The notes under the pieces: model-generated | What the model was told of the DNA's origin: nothing | The model's database searches: none | What the model saw: the letters and a program-made list of their open reading frames with translations, nothing else | Translations under genes and position numbers: made by a program | In this document: positions 1 through 8,976 of the stretch, piece after piece | Numbering within the stretch: the stretch's first letter is position 1 | How the letters are laid out: every line of letters starts with the position of its first letter | Assembly (NCBI GenBank): GCA_016284875.1 | Contig: JAEEPS010000005.1 | Span: 1 to 64,000 of the forward strand | Reading direction: 5' to 3' | DNA length: 64,000 nucleotides | From: Salinivirgaceae bacterium | Lineage (GTDB): Bacteria > Bacteroidota > Bacteroidia > Bacteroidales > SZUA-534

Positions 1-1
1 T

Positions 2-316
2 AAAGAAGTGGTTGTGAGCACAATGGGTGTTCTATACCAAGCAGGCGACAGCGATGATGACACCGCCGCCCTGCAAACCAAACTGCAACAGCAAACCTAC
101 AAAAGCGGACCGCACAAAGGCGAGAAGGTGTTCAATCCGCTTGTGGCCTTCAGCATGATGATTTTTGTGCTCATCTATATGCCGTGCATTGCAGCCATCA
201 CCGCCATCAAAAAGGAAGGCGGCCGCAAATGGGCCATCCTGACAGGCTGCTACACCACCGCGCTCGCATGGCTTGTGGCATTTGCTGTGTTCCAGATTGG
301 AAGCATGATAATTTAG
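2..316 (+). CDS. feoB: Ferrous iron transporter FeoB, C-terminal fragment
   Basis: Only the last ~104 codons are inside the window; the frame is open from base 2, so the gene begins upstream. The fragment opens with KEVVVSTMGVLY, the conserved motif after one of the gate-like membrane segments of FeoB, then has two hydrophobic spans (FSMMIFVLIYMPCIAAI and a second ending AVFQIGSMII) separated by a short basic loop. FeoB is the inner-membrane GTP-driven Fe(II) importer; the G domain would lie outside the window. The Cys-rich small protein 115 bases downstream is its usual neighbour and supports the call. Identification comes from motif recognition; the rest of the protein cannot be checked. 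Confidence 0.9.
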   Translation, partial: KEVVVSTMGVLYQAGDSDDDTAALQTKLQQQTYKSGPHKGEKVFNPLVAFSMMIFVLIYMPCIAAITAIKKEGGRKWAILTGCYTTALAWLVAFAVFQIGSMII

Positions 317-353
317 GTAGAATTCAGAATTTAGAATTTAGAATTCAGAATAA
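317..353. repeat. Short imperfect tandem words, AGAATT(C/T)
   Basis: The spacer after feoB is made of imperfect copies of the words AGAATTCAGAATT and TAGAATTTAGAATT, which are also partly self-complementary. Similar low-complexity tracts with other words recur in the window near 39.5, 46.0, 47.4, 48.4, 51.7, 54.3, 55.9 and 56.7 kb. No function is evident. Confidence 0.55.
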
Positions 354-430
354 AAGAAAACGTTGATTTATTGACAATAAACGTCGGACAACAGACAACA
401 AAAATACCTAACACCCAACACCACACATCT

Positions 431-613
431 ATGCTTCAAACCATCATAGTCTGGATTCTGATTGCGGCGGCGGTCATCTTCTTCGCCAAACGGCTTTACG
501 ACCGTATTAACGGTCGCGGAAACGACTGCAACTGCTGCGATGGAACAAACTGCAACTGCAGGTGTGGGTGTGGATGCAACTGCAAAGGCAATTGTGGCAA
601 TAGCCAATGCTGA
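431..613 (+). CDS. FeoB-associated Cys-rich membrane protein
   Basis: A 60-residue protein with one N-terminal membrane helix (residues 2-19, IIVWILIAAAVIFFA), a short basic stretch, and a tail with ten cysteines spaced as CNC, CxC and NC pairs plus many Asn and Gly residues. This architecture and the position just after feoB match the FeoB-associated Cys-rich membrane protein family, thought to help iron handling at the cytoplasmic face; its biochemical role is not settled. I chose the ATG at 431, which places the membrane helix at the N terminus. A longer reading frame from 371 adds a polar stretch that does not look like protein. It is probably co-transcribed with feoB. Confidence 0.8.
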   Translation: MLQTIIVWILIAAAVIFFAKRLYDRINGRGNDCNCCDGTNCNCRCGCGCNCKGNCGNSQC

Positions 614-662
614 AGATTATCTGGCGCAAAATCCAATGAATGAAAGTTCTTTTTGAACAACC

Positions 663-691
663 CTGTTTTTCGATACTCCGCTGAAAAACAG
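663..691. terminator. Hairpin CTGTTTTTC...GAAAAACAG after the feo genes
   Basis: A perfect 9-bp inverted repeat with an 11-nt loop lies 50 bases after the Cys-rich gene and before the next promoter. It lacks a run of Ts downstream, so it may be a weak terminator or only an mRNA 3' stem. Confidence 0.4.
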
Positions 692-716
692 ACTCAAACA
701 TAATTCAACAACATAA

Positions 717-747
717 TTGTATTTTACAACTTCATTCACTATGTTTG
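717..747 (+). promoter_or_regulatory. Bacteroides-type promoter of the 778 lipoprotein gene
   Basis: An exact -7 box TATGTTTG (740-747, consensus TAnnTTTG) is preceded by ATTG at 716-719 with a 20-nt spacer, close to the -33 TTTG element used by the Bacteroidota primary sigma factor. The predicted start of transcription is ~7 bases downstream, giving a 5' leader of about 24 bases before the ATG at 778. Confidence 0.6.
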
Positions 748-777
748 TTGAACTAATAACAAAACTTAAAAAACATT

Positions 778-1911
778 ATGAAACGTCTTTTTCTACTGAC
801 ACTGTCGGCCGCATTTTTTGCATCATGCGGACACAACGCCAAGCAAAGCGGCAACATTGTCTCCTACCTCACCGATGACAACCTGCCACCACTGCAACAG
901 ATTGAATTTGAAAAAGTTGATTTACCCGAAGATGTAAGCATCGCTTCAGAAAATTTCGTTTATCACGATTCAATTCTGATTTCACAACAAGATACTCGTA
1001 AATTTCCTCATAATATATGGTTTACGAATCTGAACAGCGGAGAAACAATTGGCAAGTTTCTGCGCTCTGGTCGCGGTCCTGGCGAAGTTTTAAGTTGCTA
1101 TCCGCGCTTGCTGCAAAACAGGCTTATTTGTTTTGACCCAGGGAAAAACCAATTGATAGTATTCGACATCGATTCAGTGGTGGCAAAAGGCGAGGCATAC
1201 AAACCTAGAATAATGGTAGTCGACGCCGATGTCAATGAATTTGATATTCTGTCAGACACCTCGTTAGTATTTCAAAACTGCCATCATTTAGCAGGTTGCG
1301 GGAATCCCGCAAACGAGAATATTCCTGAATTGTTAGTGGTTGGCAAAGATGGAAAAACAGGATTCAAACTCCCAGAAGGCGCATATAGTGTGAGAAACAG
1401 CAGCCATAAAAGAGTTGTCACCAACATCAAGAAAGACAGAGTTGTTATGGTGTATGGTTACAAACCGCAATTCACTTTTCTCGACACAAAATTCGACACA
1501 ATAAAAATCATTTATGGTCCCGACAAATTAGAAAAAGTCAAATATAGAATGATATCCAACAATGTGTTGCTGCCAGAAGCAGGCCAAAAACGGAGTTATA
1601 CGAACTCAGTCGTCACCACCGAGAACTATCTGCTGGTCGGCGTAATGCGAGGTAAAGAGAACTCATATCCAGTTCCTTTTGAAATGGACGAAAATCAATA
1701 TGTGAGCGCCCTTAACCAATATAATGCCAATCCTGAGAATCACCCCGAAATTTTCAAGTTCGACTGGGATGGGAATCTAATTGCCCGCTACAAGCAATCA
1801 CCTGGAAGTTACAGAGTTTTGGCTCTTACTGGCTATTCCGAAGATAGCAACACGCTTTATGCCCTATTAGTAGAGAATGGCGAGTGGATTTTGCATAAGG
1901 CGAAATTGTAA
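778..1911 (+). CDS. BF3164-family (TolB-like six-bladed propeller) lipoprotein
   Basis: 377 residues. The N terminus is a lipoprotein signal peptide ending in the lipobox AFFASC, so Cys17 would be lipidated and the protein is probably held in an outer or inner membrane leaflet. The body contains the signature SGRGPGEV (about residues 98-105) and blade-like repeats such as LICFDPGKNQLIVFDID, typical of the BF3164/TolB-like propeller lipoproteins abundant in Bacteroidales. Family members have no assigned biochemical role. It has its own promoter (717-747) and appears monocistronic; the next gene starts 59 bases later. Confidence 0.75.
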   Translation: MKRLFLLTLSAAFFASCGHNAKQSGNIVSYLTDDNLPPLQQIEFEKVDLPEDVSIASENFVYHDSILISQQDTRKFPHNIWFTNLNSGETIGKFLRSGRGPGEVLSCYPRLLQNRLICFDPGKNQLIVFDIDSVVAKGEAYKPRIMVVDADVNEFDILSDTSLVFQNCHHLAGCGNPANENIPELLVVGKDGKTGFKLPEGAYSVRNSSHKRVVTNIKKDRVVMVYGYKPQFTFLDTKFDTIKIIYGPDKLEKVKYRMISNNVLLPEAGQKRSYTNSVVTTENYLLVGVMRGKENSYPVPFEMDENQYVSALNQYNANPENHPEIFKFDWDGNLIARYKQSPGSYRVLALTGYSEDSNTLYALLVENGEWILHKAKL

Positions 1912-1970
1912 GCAGGCTCGTCTTCTGACAATGATTGTTTTAATTTAGCGCAAAATTAAAAAAGACGGTT

Positions 1971-3977
1971 ATGAGCATCTTTAAACATTGTGTTGTCGCG
2001 CTGGCCACATTGCTGGCCACAACAGCCTCCGCGCAGATTCAGGACCCGGTGAAATGGGACATCAGCAGCCAAAAAACCGGCGAGAACGAGTATCAAATCA
2101 ACTTCAAAGCCAAGATTGACAACGGCTGGCACATCTTCGCGCAGTATCTGCCCAAAGGCAACTATTCGCTGCCGACAAGTTTCACGTTTGAGCAAATCTC
2201 TGATGCTGAACTTGTTGACACTGTGCGTGAATTGTCGAATGTTGTGGTTGAGAAAGACGAGATTGCGGGCGCAATGGTACGTTTCTTCTGCAACGAAGCC
2301 GTTTTTGCGCAGACCGTAAAAGTAACTGGCCCCGCCCCCACTGTGAGCGGCAAAATCGAGTATCAGTCTTGTTCCGACGAGATGTGCGTGATGGGCGACA
2401 AAGAGTTCAGCCTGTCGATTCTGGACGGCGGACAAAGTTCTGTTCCTGCCCCTGCCGAGCCATCAGACGGTGCAAAACTAACTGAAAGCGAGCCTGTTGT
2501 GCGCACAGCCAACTCGAACTCAATATGGAAAGTGATTCTCGAGGCCATTCTGTGGGGCTTTGCGGCGCTACTCACGCCGTGCGTCTTCCCGATGGTGCCG
2601 ATGACCGTCTCGTTCTTCCTGAAAAACGAGCAGAACAAAGGCCGCTCCCGCTCGATGGCATCGGCTTTCGGGCTTGCAATTGTTGCGCTCTACACCATTC
2701 CTATCGCAATCATCATTTTAGCCACATATCTGATTGGCGGGCAATCTGTTACAGCCGACATATTCAACTGGCTTTCGACACACTGGCTGCCTAACGTGCT
2801 GTTTTTCATCATTTTTATGGTGTTTGCCGCATCGTTTCTAGGCGCATTCGAGATTGTTCTGCCCAGTTCGCTAATCAACAAGGCCGACTCAAACTCGAAC
2901 CGCGGCGGACTGGTGGGCGTGCTTTTTATGGCGCTGACGCTGGTTCTGGTGTCGTTCTCGTGCACAGGCCCCATTGTGGGCACCATCCTTGTGAAATCAA
3001 CCCAAGGCGACATTTGGGAACCGATAATCACAATGCTGGCCTTTTCTGCGGCTTTCGCGCTGCCATTCACGCTGCTGGCTTTTTTTCCATCGTGGCTCAC
3101 AAAACTGCCAAAATCAGGCAGTTGGCTCAACACAGTGAAGGTTACTCTGGGCTTCATTGAGATTGCGCTTGGACTGAAATTCTTGAGCGTGGCCGACCAG
3201 ACCTACCACTGGGGCATTCTGGACCGCGAAGTCTACCTTGCCATCTGGATTGCCGTTTTCGCTCTGTTGAGCCTATATCTGCTTGGAAAACTGCAGATTG
3301 GCGAAACAAAAAACGACCCGCCGAAAGTGTTTCGGCTGCTGCTCGGACTGCTTACATCGGCCTTCACAATCTACCTGATTCCTGGAATGTGGGGCGCCCC
3401 TTTGAAGGCCCTTTCGGGATATCTGCCGCCGCAGACCACCATCGATTTCGACCTCTCGGCACCACAAAACACTGATGACTACGATGATAATCTATGCAGC
3501 ACTCCAAAATACGCCGACCTTCTGCGCCTTCCGCACGGATTGCAAGGCTATTTCGACTACGAGCAGGCACTTGAGTGCGCCCGCGAGCAAAACAAGCCGC
3601 TCTTTATCGACTTCACCGGCCACGGCTGCGTCAACTGCCGCGAGATGGAAGCCCGCGTGTGGGTCGACGCCGAAGTACTCGACCGTCTGCGCAACGACTA
3701 TATTGTTGTGGCACTGTATGTTGACGACAAAACCGAGCTGCCCGAGTCGGAATGGGTGACATCTGACTACGACGGAAAAGTGAAGAAAAGCATCGGCAAG
3801 GTGAACGCTGATTTTCAGGTCAGCCGCTTTAAAATCAACGCCCAACCCTACTACTGCCTGCTCGACACCGTCGGCAACCTGCTTGCCGACCCAATGGGTT
3901 ACAATCTGAATATCAGCGAGTTTGTAGAGTTTTTGGACAAAGGAATAGAAAATTTCGAGAAATCTGACAAATATTAA
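1971..3977 (+). CDS. dsbD: Thiol:disulfide interchange protein DsbD
   Basis: 668 residues with the complete three-part DsbD layout. A signal peptide (1-21) is followed by the periplasmic N-terminal domain with its Cys pair (C134 and C139 in YQSCSDEMC). The membrane domain (~185-480) has the two buried cysteines in TPCVFPM (C203) and FSCTGP (C331), and the C-terminal thioredoxin domain has CVNC (553-556). DsbD moves electrons from cytoplasmic thioredoxin to periplasmic partners. The inter-Cys spacing in the N domain is that of Bacteroidota members. A Phe-rich linker and extra polar loop precede the thioredoxin domain. It stands alone between two unrelated genes; all catalytic cysteines are present. 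Confidence 0.93.
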   Translation: MSIFKHCVVALATLLATTASAQIQDPVKWDISSQKTGENEYQINFKAKIDNGWHIFAQYLPKGNYSLPTSFTFEQISDAELVDTVRELSNVVVEKDEIAGAMVRFFCNEAVFAQTVKVTGPAPTVSGKIEYQSCSDEMCVMGDKEFSLSILDGGQSSVPAPAEPSDGAKLTESEPVVRTANSNSIWKVILEAILWGFAALLTPCVFPMVPMTVSFFLKNEQNKGRSRSMASAFGLAIVALYTIPIAIIILATYLIGGQSVTADIFNWLSTHWLPNVLFFIIFMVFAASFLGAFEIVLPSSLINKADSNSNRGGLVGVLFMALTLVLVSFSCTGPIVGTILVKSTQGDIWEPIITMLAFSAAFALPFTLLAFFPSWLTKLPKSGSWLNTVKVTLGFIEIALGLKFLSVADQTYHWGILDREVYLAIWIAVFALLSLYLLGKLQIGETKNDPPKVFRLLLGLLTSAFTIYLIPGMWGAPLKALSGYLPPQTTIDFDLSAPQNTDDYDDNLCSTPKYADLLRLPHGLQGYFDYEQALECAREQNKPLFIDFTGHGCVNCREMEARVWVDAEVLDRLRNDYIVVALYVDDKTELPESEWVTSDYDGKVKKSIGKVNADFQVSRFKINAQPYYCLLDTVGNLLADPMGYNLNISEFVEFLDKGIENFEKSDKY

Positions 3978-4035
3978 TGCCGATTACCTTTTAACTTAAT
4001 ATTTTCTTATCTTTATTGCCTATTGTGACGTGGAG

Positions 4036-6612
4036 ATGAGGAAGTTTTTATTAATTGTTGCGATATTAGTGTCGGCAATACCCGGAAGGGGTGCCTTCAT
4101 CGTTAATGATGTGAACTTCAACAAGACTATCGACTTGTCAGAGAACATCTTCTACTACGAAGACCCGACAAACAGCCTCACATTTGAAACAGCCACATCT
4201 GAGAAGTTTTTCAGAAACTACATACAAGCGCCCAGCAGTGTCATATCGTTCGGCAACTCACATAGCGATTTGTGGGTGCTTTTTGAATTGCAAAACGATG
4301 GTAAAAAACAGCATAATTTCTTCCTATGCTTGCAAAACCCAATGATTGAAGAACTTGTGCTATTCAACTCGTTCGACTCATCGTACTTCAACACTGGTCT
4401 GCGCTACCCTTTCGCACAGCGCCCCGACGCATCGAAGAATTACAACTTTCTGATTAATCTGCCCGCAGGACAGAAAATCACCTACTGCATAAAATTCTCG
4501 GCACAAAAGCACAAAACCTACGTTCCGATTATCATCAAGCCCGGACGGCAGTATTTTGGCGACAGCAACACCACCCAAGCCTTAAACGGATTGGTGTATG
4601 CCGTGGCATTGCTAACCATGCTCATCTTGCTGATGCTCTACTTCTCAGAAAAAGACAGACTCTATTTGAGCGGCTTGGGGCTGATGTTCTGCATCTTCCT
4701 GCAGTTGCTCTGGTACGACCTGACTCTTTTCAAGTTTGTTGTGCCCGAATCGCCCAAAGACAATATTATGATTGGCAAGATTCTGATTCCGTCAACAATG
4801 ATTGTGCTTGTCAACTACGTGCGTCGCTGCCTGCCGCCAAAACAAAAGCAATGGAAAATATCACCCACATTTGGCATGATGCTGGCCGGCATACTCTTCA
4901 CTTTGAGCACCTTCCTCCAACTGGAATACAAGATTCACCATTTCTTGATATACTTGTACACATTGGCTGTGGTTGGATTCTATATCTATTGTGTCATATC
5001 ACACCCGAAGAAAAAGACATTAAACTACAGAATACACGTGATAGTGGCTGGAACTGTTGTCGTATCGCTACTGTATAAGAATCTGGTTAACAGCGAATAC
5101 GGGATGCTCGTCTATACCGGCGAGCACTACGTGAAAATTGCGCTTCTGATGCTATCAACACTGTCTTGTCTAGAGTTCGGCATAAAATTCATCAAATCGA
5201 GAACTGATTACTATTTGCTTAATCAAAACATGGAGAAGGGCATCAAAAAACGCACCGAACTCATTAACAAGCAGAAAGATGAACTCAACTCGCAACGCGA
5301 GGAACTTATCCAGCAAAAAAACGCCATGCAAGACCAACGCGAGGAACTTCGGGCGCAAAAAGAACTTCTCCAATTGAAAAACAACGAGTTAAGCAAAATC
5401 TCACAAATCACCAATCTGACTAACAACAAAATAGCCATATTCACACCCGACGGCCAAATCGACTGGTTCAATGCGGCTTTCGGCGCCTCCATCAACATTG
5501 ACCTCCAAGACTACAAAAACGGTCCCAAACTGAATATTCTGGACATCACCTACAACAAAAACCTTAAACACGTGCTGAAAACCTGCCTGAATGAGAAAGA
5601 CGTTATTTCGTACGAATCAGAACAGGAAATTGAGAACGGCGACTCGATTTGGCAGCAAACCACACTCACCCCCATTCTCGACAAAAACGATGATGTTGAA
5701 CAAATTATATCGGTCGACACAAACATCACCCAATTGAAATTGTACGAGAAGAAAATCGAACAACAGAAAGCGGATGCCGAAAAACAACGCAATCTGGCGA
5801 TTCTCCAAAAAGACGAACTTGAATCCAAACAAAACGAGATATTTGGCAGCATACGCTACGCCAAACGCATTCAGACTGCCATTCTGCCCAAGCCGAAACA
5901 GATTCTGCGCGACTTCAACGACAGTTTTGTGCTCTTTATGCCTAAAGATATTGTGAGCGGCGACTTCTACTGGTATCACCGCATCGACGACAAATATTTT
6001 ATTGCAGCTGTCGATTGTACCGGGCATGGTGTGCCTGGCGCATTCCTCTCAATCATAGGCAATTATCTGCTGAATTCGATTATTATTCATAATGGTATCC
6101 ACCACCCTGCTGAAATTCTGAAACACCTCAACAGAAAAGTAAAAATAACGCTCAAGAGCGACGAAATAAGGGAGGAAAACAACGATGGTATGGACATTGC
6201 CATTGCTGTAATCGACAAAGAAGCTCACATTCTTGAATATGCAGGAGCAATGCGCCCCATGTACCTCTACAGCGGCAACGATTTTGTTGAGCTGAAAGGT
6301 GACAAAATTCCAATAACAAGCAATGTTTCAGGAACTGCAAACAGTTCTAACTATACAAACTACGAACGAAAATTCAACTTCGGTGACCAATTCTATATTT
6401 TCTCCGACGGAATTATCGACCAGTTTGGTGGCGCTGAAGGCAAGAAATACCTCACCAAGCGATTAAGAAATTTGCTCGACTCCATTAAAGACCTACCAAT
6501 GAAGGAGCAAAGAGATCTTATCAAGAAATCGCATGAGGAATGGCGCGGACAATACGACCAAGTCGATGATATTACCATGATTGGAATACGCTACAGTACT
6601 CAAGATTTGTAG
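4036..6612 (+). CDS. 7TM-DISM receptor with PAS and SpoIIE-type PP2C phosphatase
   Basis: About 858 residues. Order: signal peptide, an extracytoplasmic beta-rich 7TMR-DISMED2-like domain (~25-175), seven membrane helices (~185-390), a coiled coil rich in KQKDELNSQREEL-type heptads (~405-455), a PAS-like domain (~460-570), a second coiled coil, and a SpoIIE/PP2C phosphatase (~610-858). Metal-binding acidic residues of the phosphatase are visible in VSGDFYW, DCTGHG, FSDGIIDQ and DDITM. It should convert an extracellular ligand signal into dephosphorylation of a serine-phosphorylated partner such as an anti-sigma antagonist; no partner gene is next to it. I start at the ATG at 4036, which gives a clean signal peptide; a GTG two codons earlier is possible. 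Confidence 0.88.
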   Translation: MRKFLLIVAILVSAIPGRGAFIVNDVNFNKTIDLSENIFYYEDPTNSLTFETATSEKFFRNYIQAPSSVISFGNSHSDLWVLFELQNDGKKQHNFFLCLQNPMIEELVLFNSFDSSYFNTGLRYPFAQRPDASKNYNFLINLPAGQKITYCIKFSAQKHKTYVPIIIKPGRQYFGDSNTTQALNGLVYAVALLTMLILLMLYFSEKDRLYLSGLGLMFCIFLQLLWYDLTLFKFVVPESPKDNIMIGKILIPSTMIVLVNYVRRCLPPKQKQWKISPTFGMMLAGILFTLSTFLQLEYKIHHFLIYLYTLAVVGFYIYCVISHPKKKTLNYRIHVIVAGTVVVSLLYKNLVNSEYGMLVYTGEHYVKIALLMLSTLSCLEFGIKFIKSRTDYYLLNQNMEKGIKKRTELINKQKDELNSQREELIQQKNAMQDQREELRAQKELLQLKNNELSKISQITNLTNNKIAIFTPDGQIDWFNAAFGASINIDLQDYKNGPKLNILDITYNKNLKHVLKTCLNEKDVISYESEQEIENGDSIWQQTTLTPILDKNDDVEQIISVDTNITQLKLYEKKIEQQKADAEKQRNLAILQKDELESKQNEIFGSIRYAKRIQTAILPKPKQILRDFNDSFVLFMPKDIVSGDFYWYHRIDDKYFIAAVDCTGHGVPGAFLSIIGNYLLNSIIIHNGIHHPAEILKHLNRKVKITLKSDEIREENNDGMDIAIAVIDKEAHILEYAGAMRPMYLYSGNDFVELKGDKIPITSNVSGTANSSNYTNYERKFNFGDQFYIFSDGIIDQFGGAEGKKYLTKRLRNLLDSIKDLPMKEQRDLIKKSHEEWRGQYDQVDDITMIGIRYSTQDL

Positions 6613-6693
6613 TTCGACGTCATTCGCCATTAACAGTTCTGCCAACAAAAAACTCTTGTCTCTCTGCCGACTCTTTCTTGGCAGAAACAGAAA

Positions 6694-7587
6694 TCACACA
6701 ATAAGGACGGCTGCGTAAAGCAGCGACATCAACAGCGTTGTAAGCGATAGTTTTTTTAGTTCCGGGTCAAGAGTTTTCACATCGGCGGCACGAAGAACTC
6801 TAATACCATGAGCCATCAATAACACAACGGGTAAAGCCACCCATAGCAAACCTGCGATACGATGTTCAGTCAGCAAAGTGACAGCAATCAGAGCAACAGC
6901 CGAAAGGCATAACACGAAATGATAAATCTGTCCGAACCTTGTGCCCAACTTAACCACGATTGTCATTTTCCCCGTCAGTCGGTCACTTGCGGAATCTCGC
7001 AAATTATTGACATTCAGCACCCCAACGCTCATAAATCCGATGGCTGTTCCCATAAGCACAGAATTGACGGTAACTTGGTGTGTAACAATAAAAAACGAAC
7101 CAACAACAGTGGCATATCCGAAGAAGATAAGCACCATCAAATCGCCAAGTCCGCGGTAACCGAAAGGATTGCGCCCCATGGTGTAGCGAATGGCGGCAAT
7201 GATGGCGGCAATTCCTATGCCTACAAACACCCAAAATCCGGCACCGAACCCAAACGACACCCAAAGCATCAGAATGCCTGACGCAAAAGCAAGCGCAGCC
7301 ATTGCCACAATACCACGTTTCATTGCGCTGACAGTCAAGCCTCCGCTTTGCAGTGTGCGCTGCGGCCCCACCCGATTCTCATTGTCAGTTCCATGCTGAA
7401 AATCGCCCAAATCGTTGGCAAAATTACCCAATATCTGCAAAAGCACTGTTGTGGACAATAGCAAGGCAAAAAGACTGCCGCTAAAATGATTGTCGGCGAA
7501 AGCCATTCCGCAACCAACAATTATTCCTGACACCGAAAGCGGCAAAGTGCGCAACCTCGCTGCTTCAATCCAATATTTAAGTTTCAT
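6694..7587 (-). CDS. menA: 1,4-dihydroxy-2-naphthoate polyprenyltransferase MenA
   Basis: 297 residues, a UbiA-superfamily membrane prenyltransferase that joins a polyprenyl chain to 1,4-dihydroxy-2-naphthoate in menaquinone synthesis. The first Asp-rich motif is NDLGDFQHGTD (58-68), which binds the Mg-diphosphate of the donor; the second is NNLRDSASD. About eight hydrophobic helices follow the UbiA pattern and the length is normal. The reading frame is open upstream to a GTG at 7689, but those 34 residues are Cys/Arg-rich and overlap a good promoter (7632-7662), so I use the ATG at 7587 (MKLKYWIEAARLRTLP). No other men gene is in the window. Confidence 0.92.
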   Translation of the reverse strand: MKLKYWIEAARLRTLPLSVSGIIVGCGMAFADNHFSGSLFALLLSTTVLLQILGNFANDLGDFQHGTDNENRVGPQRTLQSGGLTVSAMKRGIVAMAALAFASGILMLWVSFGFGAGFWVFVGIGIAAIIAAIRYTMGRNPFGYRGLGDLMVLIFFGYATVVGSFFIVTHQVTVNSVLMGTAIGFMSVGVLNVNNLRDSASDRLTGKMTIVVKLGTRFGQIYHFVLCLSAVALIAVTLLTEHRIAGLLWVALPVVLLMAHGIRVLRAADVKTLDPELKKLSLTTLLMSLLYAAVLIV

Positions 7588-7631
7588 CGCTAATTCATTT
7601 ATCAAGTTACCGGCAACGTAAACCGGCAGCG

Positions 7632-7662
7632 CAAATTTACGGCATACACATGATTGGCAAAA
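7632..7662 (-). promoter_or_regulatory. menA promoter
   Basis: On the minus strand TTTTG (7658-7662) is followed after 18 nt by TAAATTTG (7632-7639), an exact TAnnTTTG -7 element. Transcription should start near 7625, leaving a leader of about 38 bases before the menA ATG at 7587. This box also argues against the longer MenA reading frame. Confidence 0.65.
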
Positions 7663-7750
7663 TCTTCTCAAGTATTTTTTCACACACACACTATTTAATA
7701 ATTGGTTTTTACTACATTTACGAATTAAAAACTACAAAAAGGGGGACTTT

Positions 7751-8644
7751 ATGAAAACAAGAAATTTGCTGAACTGTATTCTGATAGGCGCAGCCATTGT
7801 TTTTTCTAGTTGCAATAGCAGCAACACTCACAAAAAGACCATTGAGAGCGATTCTTTGGATAGCGAAAAGCCCCTGCCCAAAGGTTTGGCTGACGAAGAT
7901 GTTATTTTCTACAACATCTTCACCCCTTCTGACATGTCGAACCTGATAAATGGTTACTCGTCGTTCTACAAATCGAACCTTGTCAATTCGACCAACAATG
8001 CCGACAAATACACCCACAGCACTAGCAAAGCGCTAAACATCGGTGTTTATGGCGCCGACATCAACTATTTGTGGGTATTTGAGCAGAACCAACAGGCCGC
8101 TACATACATTAAGTCCGTTCAGACGCTTGCCGAGCAACTTGGCGTTCCATCGAACTTTGTGGCCATGACAGCGGAGAAAGCCGGCTACTACTCCGCCAAT
8201 ATCGACTCGCTGAAATCGATTGCCCGTGTGGCTTATAAGGATATCACCAATCACCTCAACGCCTGCGGACGCGGCAATAACGCAGCGTTGGTACTACTTG
8301 GTGGCTGGATTGAAACGCTATACATCGCCATCAACATGTACAACCAACCCGACGCTAAAATGGTGAGCCGCATAGCAACACAACGATTCTCTCTCAATAT
8401 CATAATCAACATTCTGCAAAACCAGCAGAACGATATCGATGTATCGAGTTATCTTGTCATGCTCCGCAAATTGCGCAAAGCATTCGATGAGTTTGTCATC
8501 CGCGTGCCCAAAGGCTGTCTGGTTATCGACACTGCCAACAAACGCATCATCATCAAAGAACATGAAAACATGAACTTCGACATTGAGCAAATCAACAATA
8601 TCCGCCAGATTACCAATGATATAAGAAAAATGATGGTGAACTAA
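7751..8644 (+). CDS. Hypothetical lipoprotein, mostly alpha-helical
   Basis: 297 residues. A lipoprotein signal peptide ends at the lipobox IVFSSC (Cys21), followed by a Ser/Asn/Thr-rich linker. The mature part has no motif I can assign. It contains long amphipathic helical segments such as QAATYIKSVQTLAEQLGV and NNIRQITNDIRKMM, and a Gly-containing hydrophobic stretch (ALVLLGGWIETLYIA). It is transcribed divergently from menA. The start is preceded by AAAAAGGGGGACTTT, an unusually G-rich stretch for a Bacteroidota start region. Similar unnamed lipoproteins are common in Bacteroidales; no function is claimed. Confidence 0.7.
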   Translation: MKTRNLLNCILIGAAIVFSSCNSSNTHKKTIESDSLDSEKPLPKGLADEDVIFYNIFTPSDMSNLINGYSSFYKSNLVNSTNNADKYTHSTSKALNIGVYGADINYLWVFEQNQQAATYIKSVQTLAEQLGVPSNFVAMTAEKAGYYSANIDSLKSIARVAYKDITNHLNACGRGNNAALVLLGGWIETLYIAINMYNQPDAKMVSRIATQRFSLNIIINILQNQQNDIDVSSYLVMLRKLRKAFDEFVIRVPKGCLVIDTANKRIIIKEHENMNFDIEQINNIRQITNDIRKMMVN

Positions 8645-8667
8645 TCCATCGGTTCACAAGCGAGCAT

Positions 8668-8702
8668 TAAAAAATCCCCACAAAACCGAGTTTGCAGGGA
8701 TT
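8668..8702 (-). terminator. Intrinsic terminator after tRNA-Arg
   Basis: AATCCC (8673-8678) pairs with GGGATT (8697-8702), with additional pairing CAAAAC/GTTTG inside. On the minus strand the stem is followed by a run of six Ts. It lies 27 bases after the tRNA 3' end. Confidence 0.65.
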
Positions 8703-8728
8703 AGCGAAAATATACAAATAACAATCAG

Positions 8729-8802
8729 TGATTCGGCTGGGATTCGAACCCAGGACCCACAGCTTAGAAGGCTGTTGCTCTATCCAGCTGAGCTACCGAA
8801 CC
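8729..8802 (-). tRNA. tRNA-Arg, anticodon TCT
   Basis: 74-nt cloverleaf on the minus strand. The acceptor stem GGTTCGG pairs with CCGAATC (one G-U pair). The D arm reads AGCTCAGCTGGATAGAGC, the anticodon stem-loop is ACAGC-CTTCTAA-GCTGT with TCT as anticodon (reads AGA, arginine), and the T arm GGTTCGAATCC is standard. CCA is not encoded. A terminator lies directly downstream. Confidence 0.95.
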
Positions 8803-8927
8803 ATCATTCGCTTATGCGGCCGCAAAAATAAGCCATAATCTTTCCTTTGCAAAAAATGAATGAACAATTTTCATTTCAAAATGCCATGATGCCATCATTA
8901 CATCCATCCCCCAAATTATCATAAACA

Positions 8928-8955
8928 AAAGAGGCGAACCGAAGTTCGCCTCTTT
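8928..8955 (-). terminator. Intrinsic terminator of the xylanase gene
   Basis: Perfect 12-bp inverted repeat AAAGAGGCGAAC / GTTCGCCTCTTT around a CGAA tetraloop, 21 bases after the xylanase stop codon. On the minus strand it runs into TTTTGTTTAT. Confidence 0.8.
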
Positions 8956-8976
8956 GATATTTGAATTAATGGTTTA

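Noticed and set aside
368-607. Minus-strand ORF opposite the Cys-rich small protein
   Set aside because: Ala/Val-rich translation comes from the complement of TGC/AAC-rich codons; the plus-strand protein matches a known neighbour of feoB.
7588-7689. N-terminal extension of MenA starting at GTG 7689
   Set aside because: It overlaps a strong promoter (TTTTG-N18-TAAATTTG) and the residues are unlike MenA N termini.
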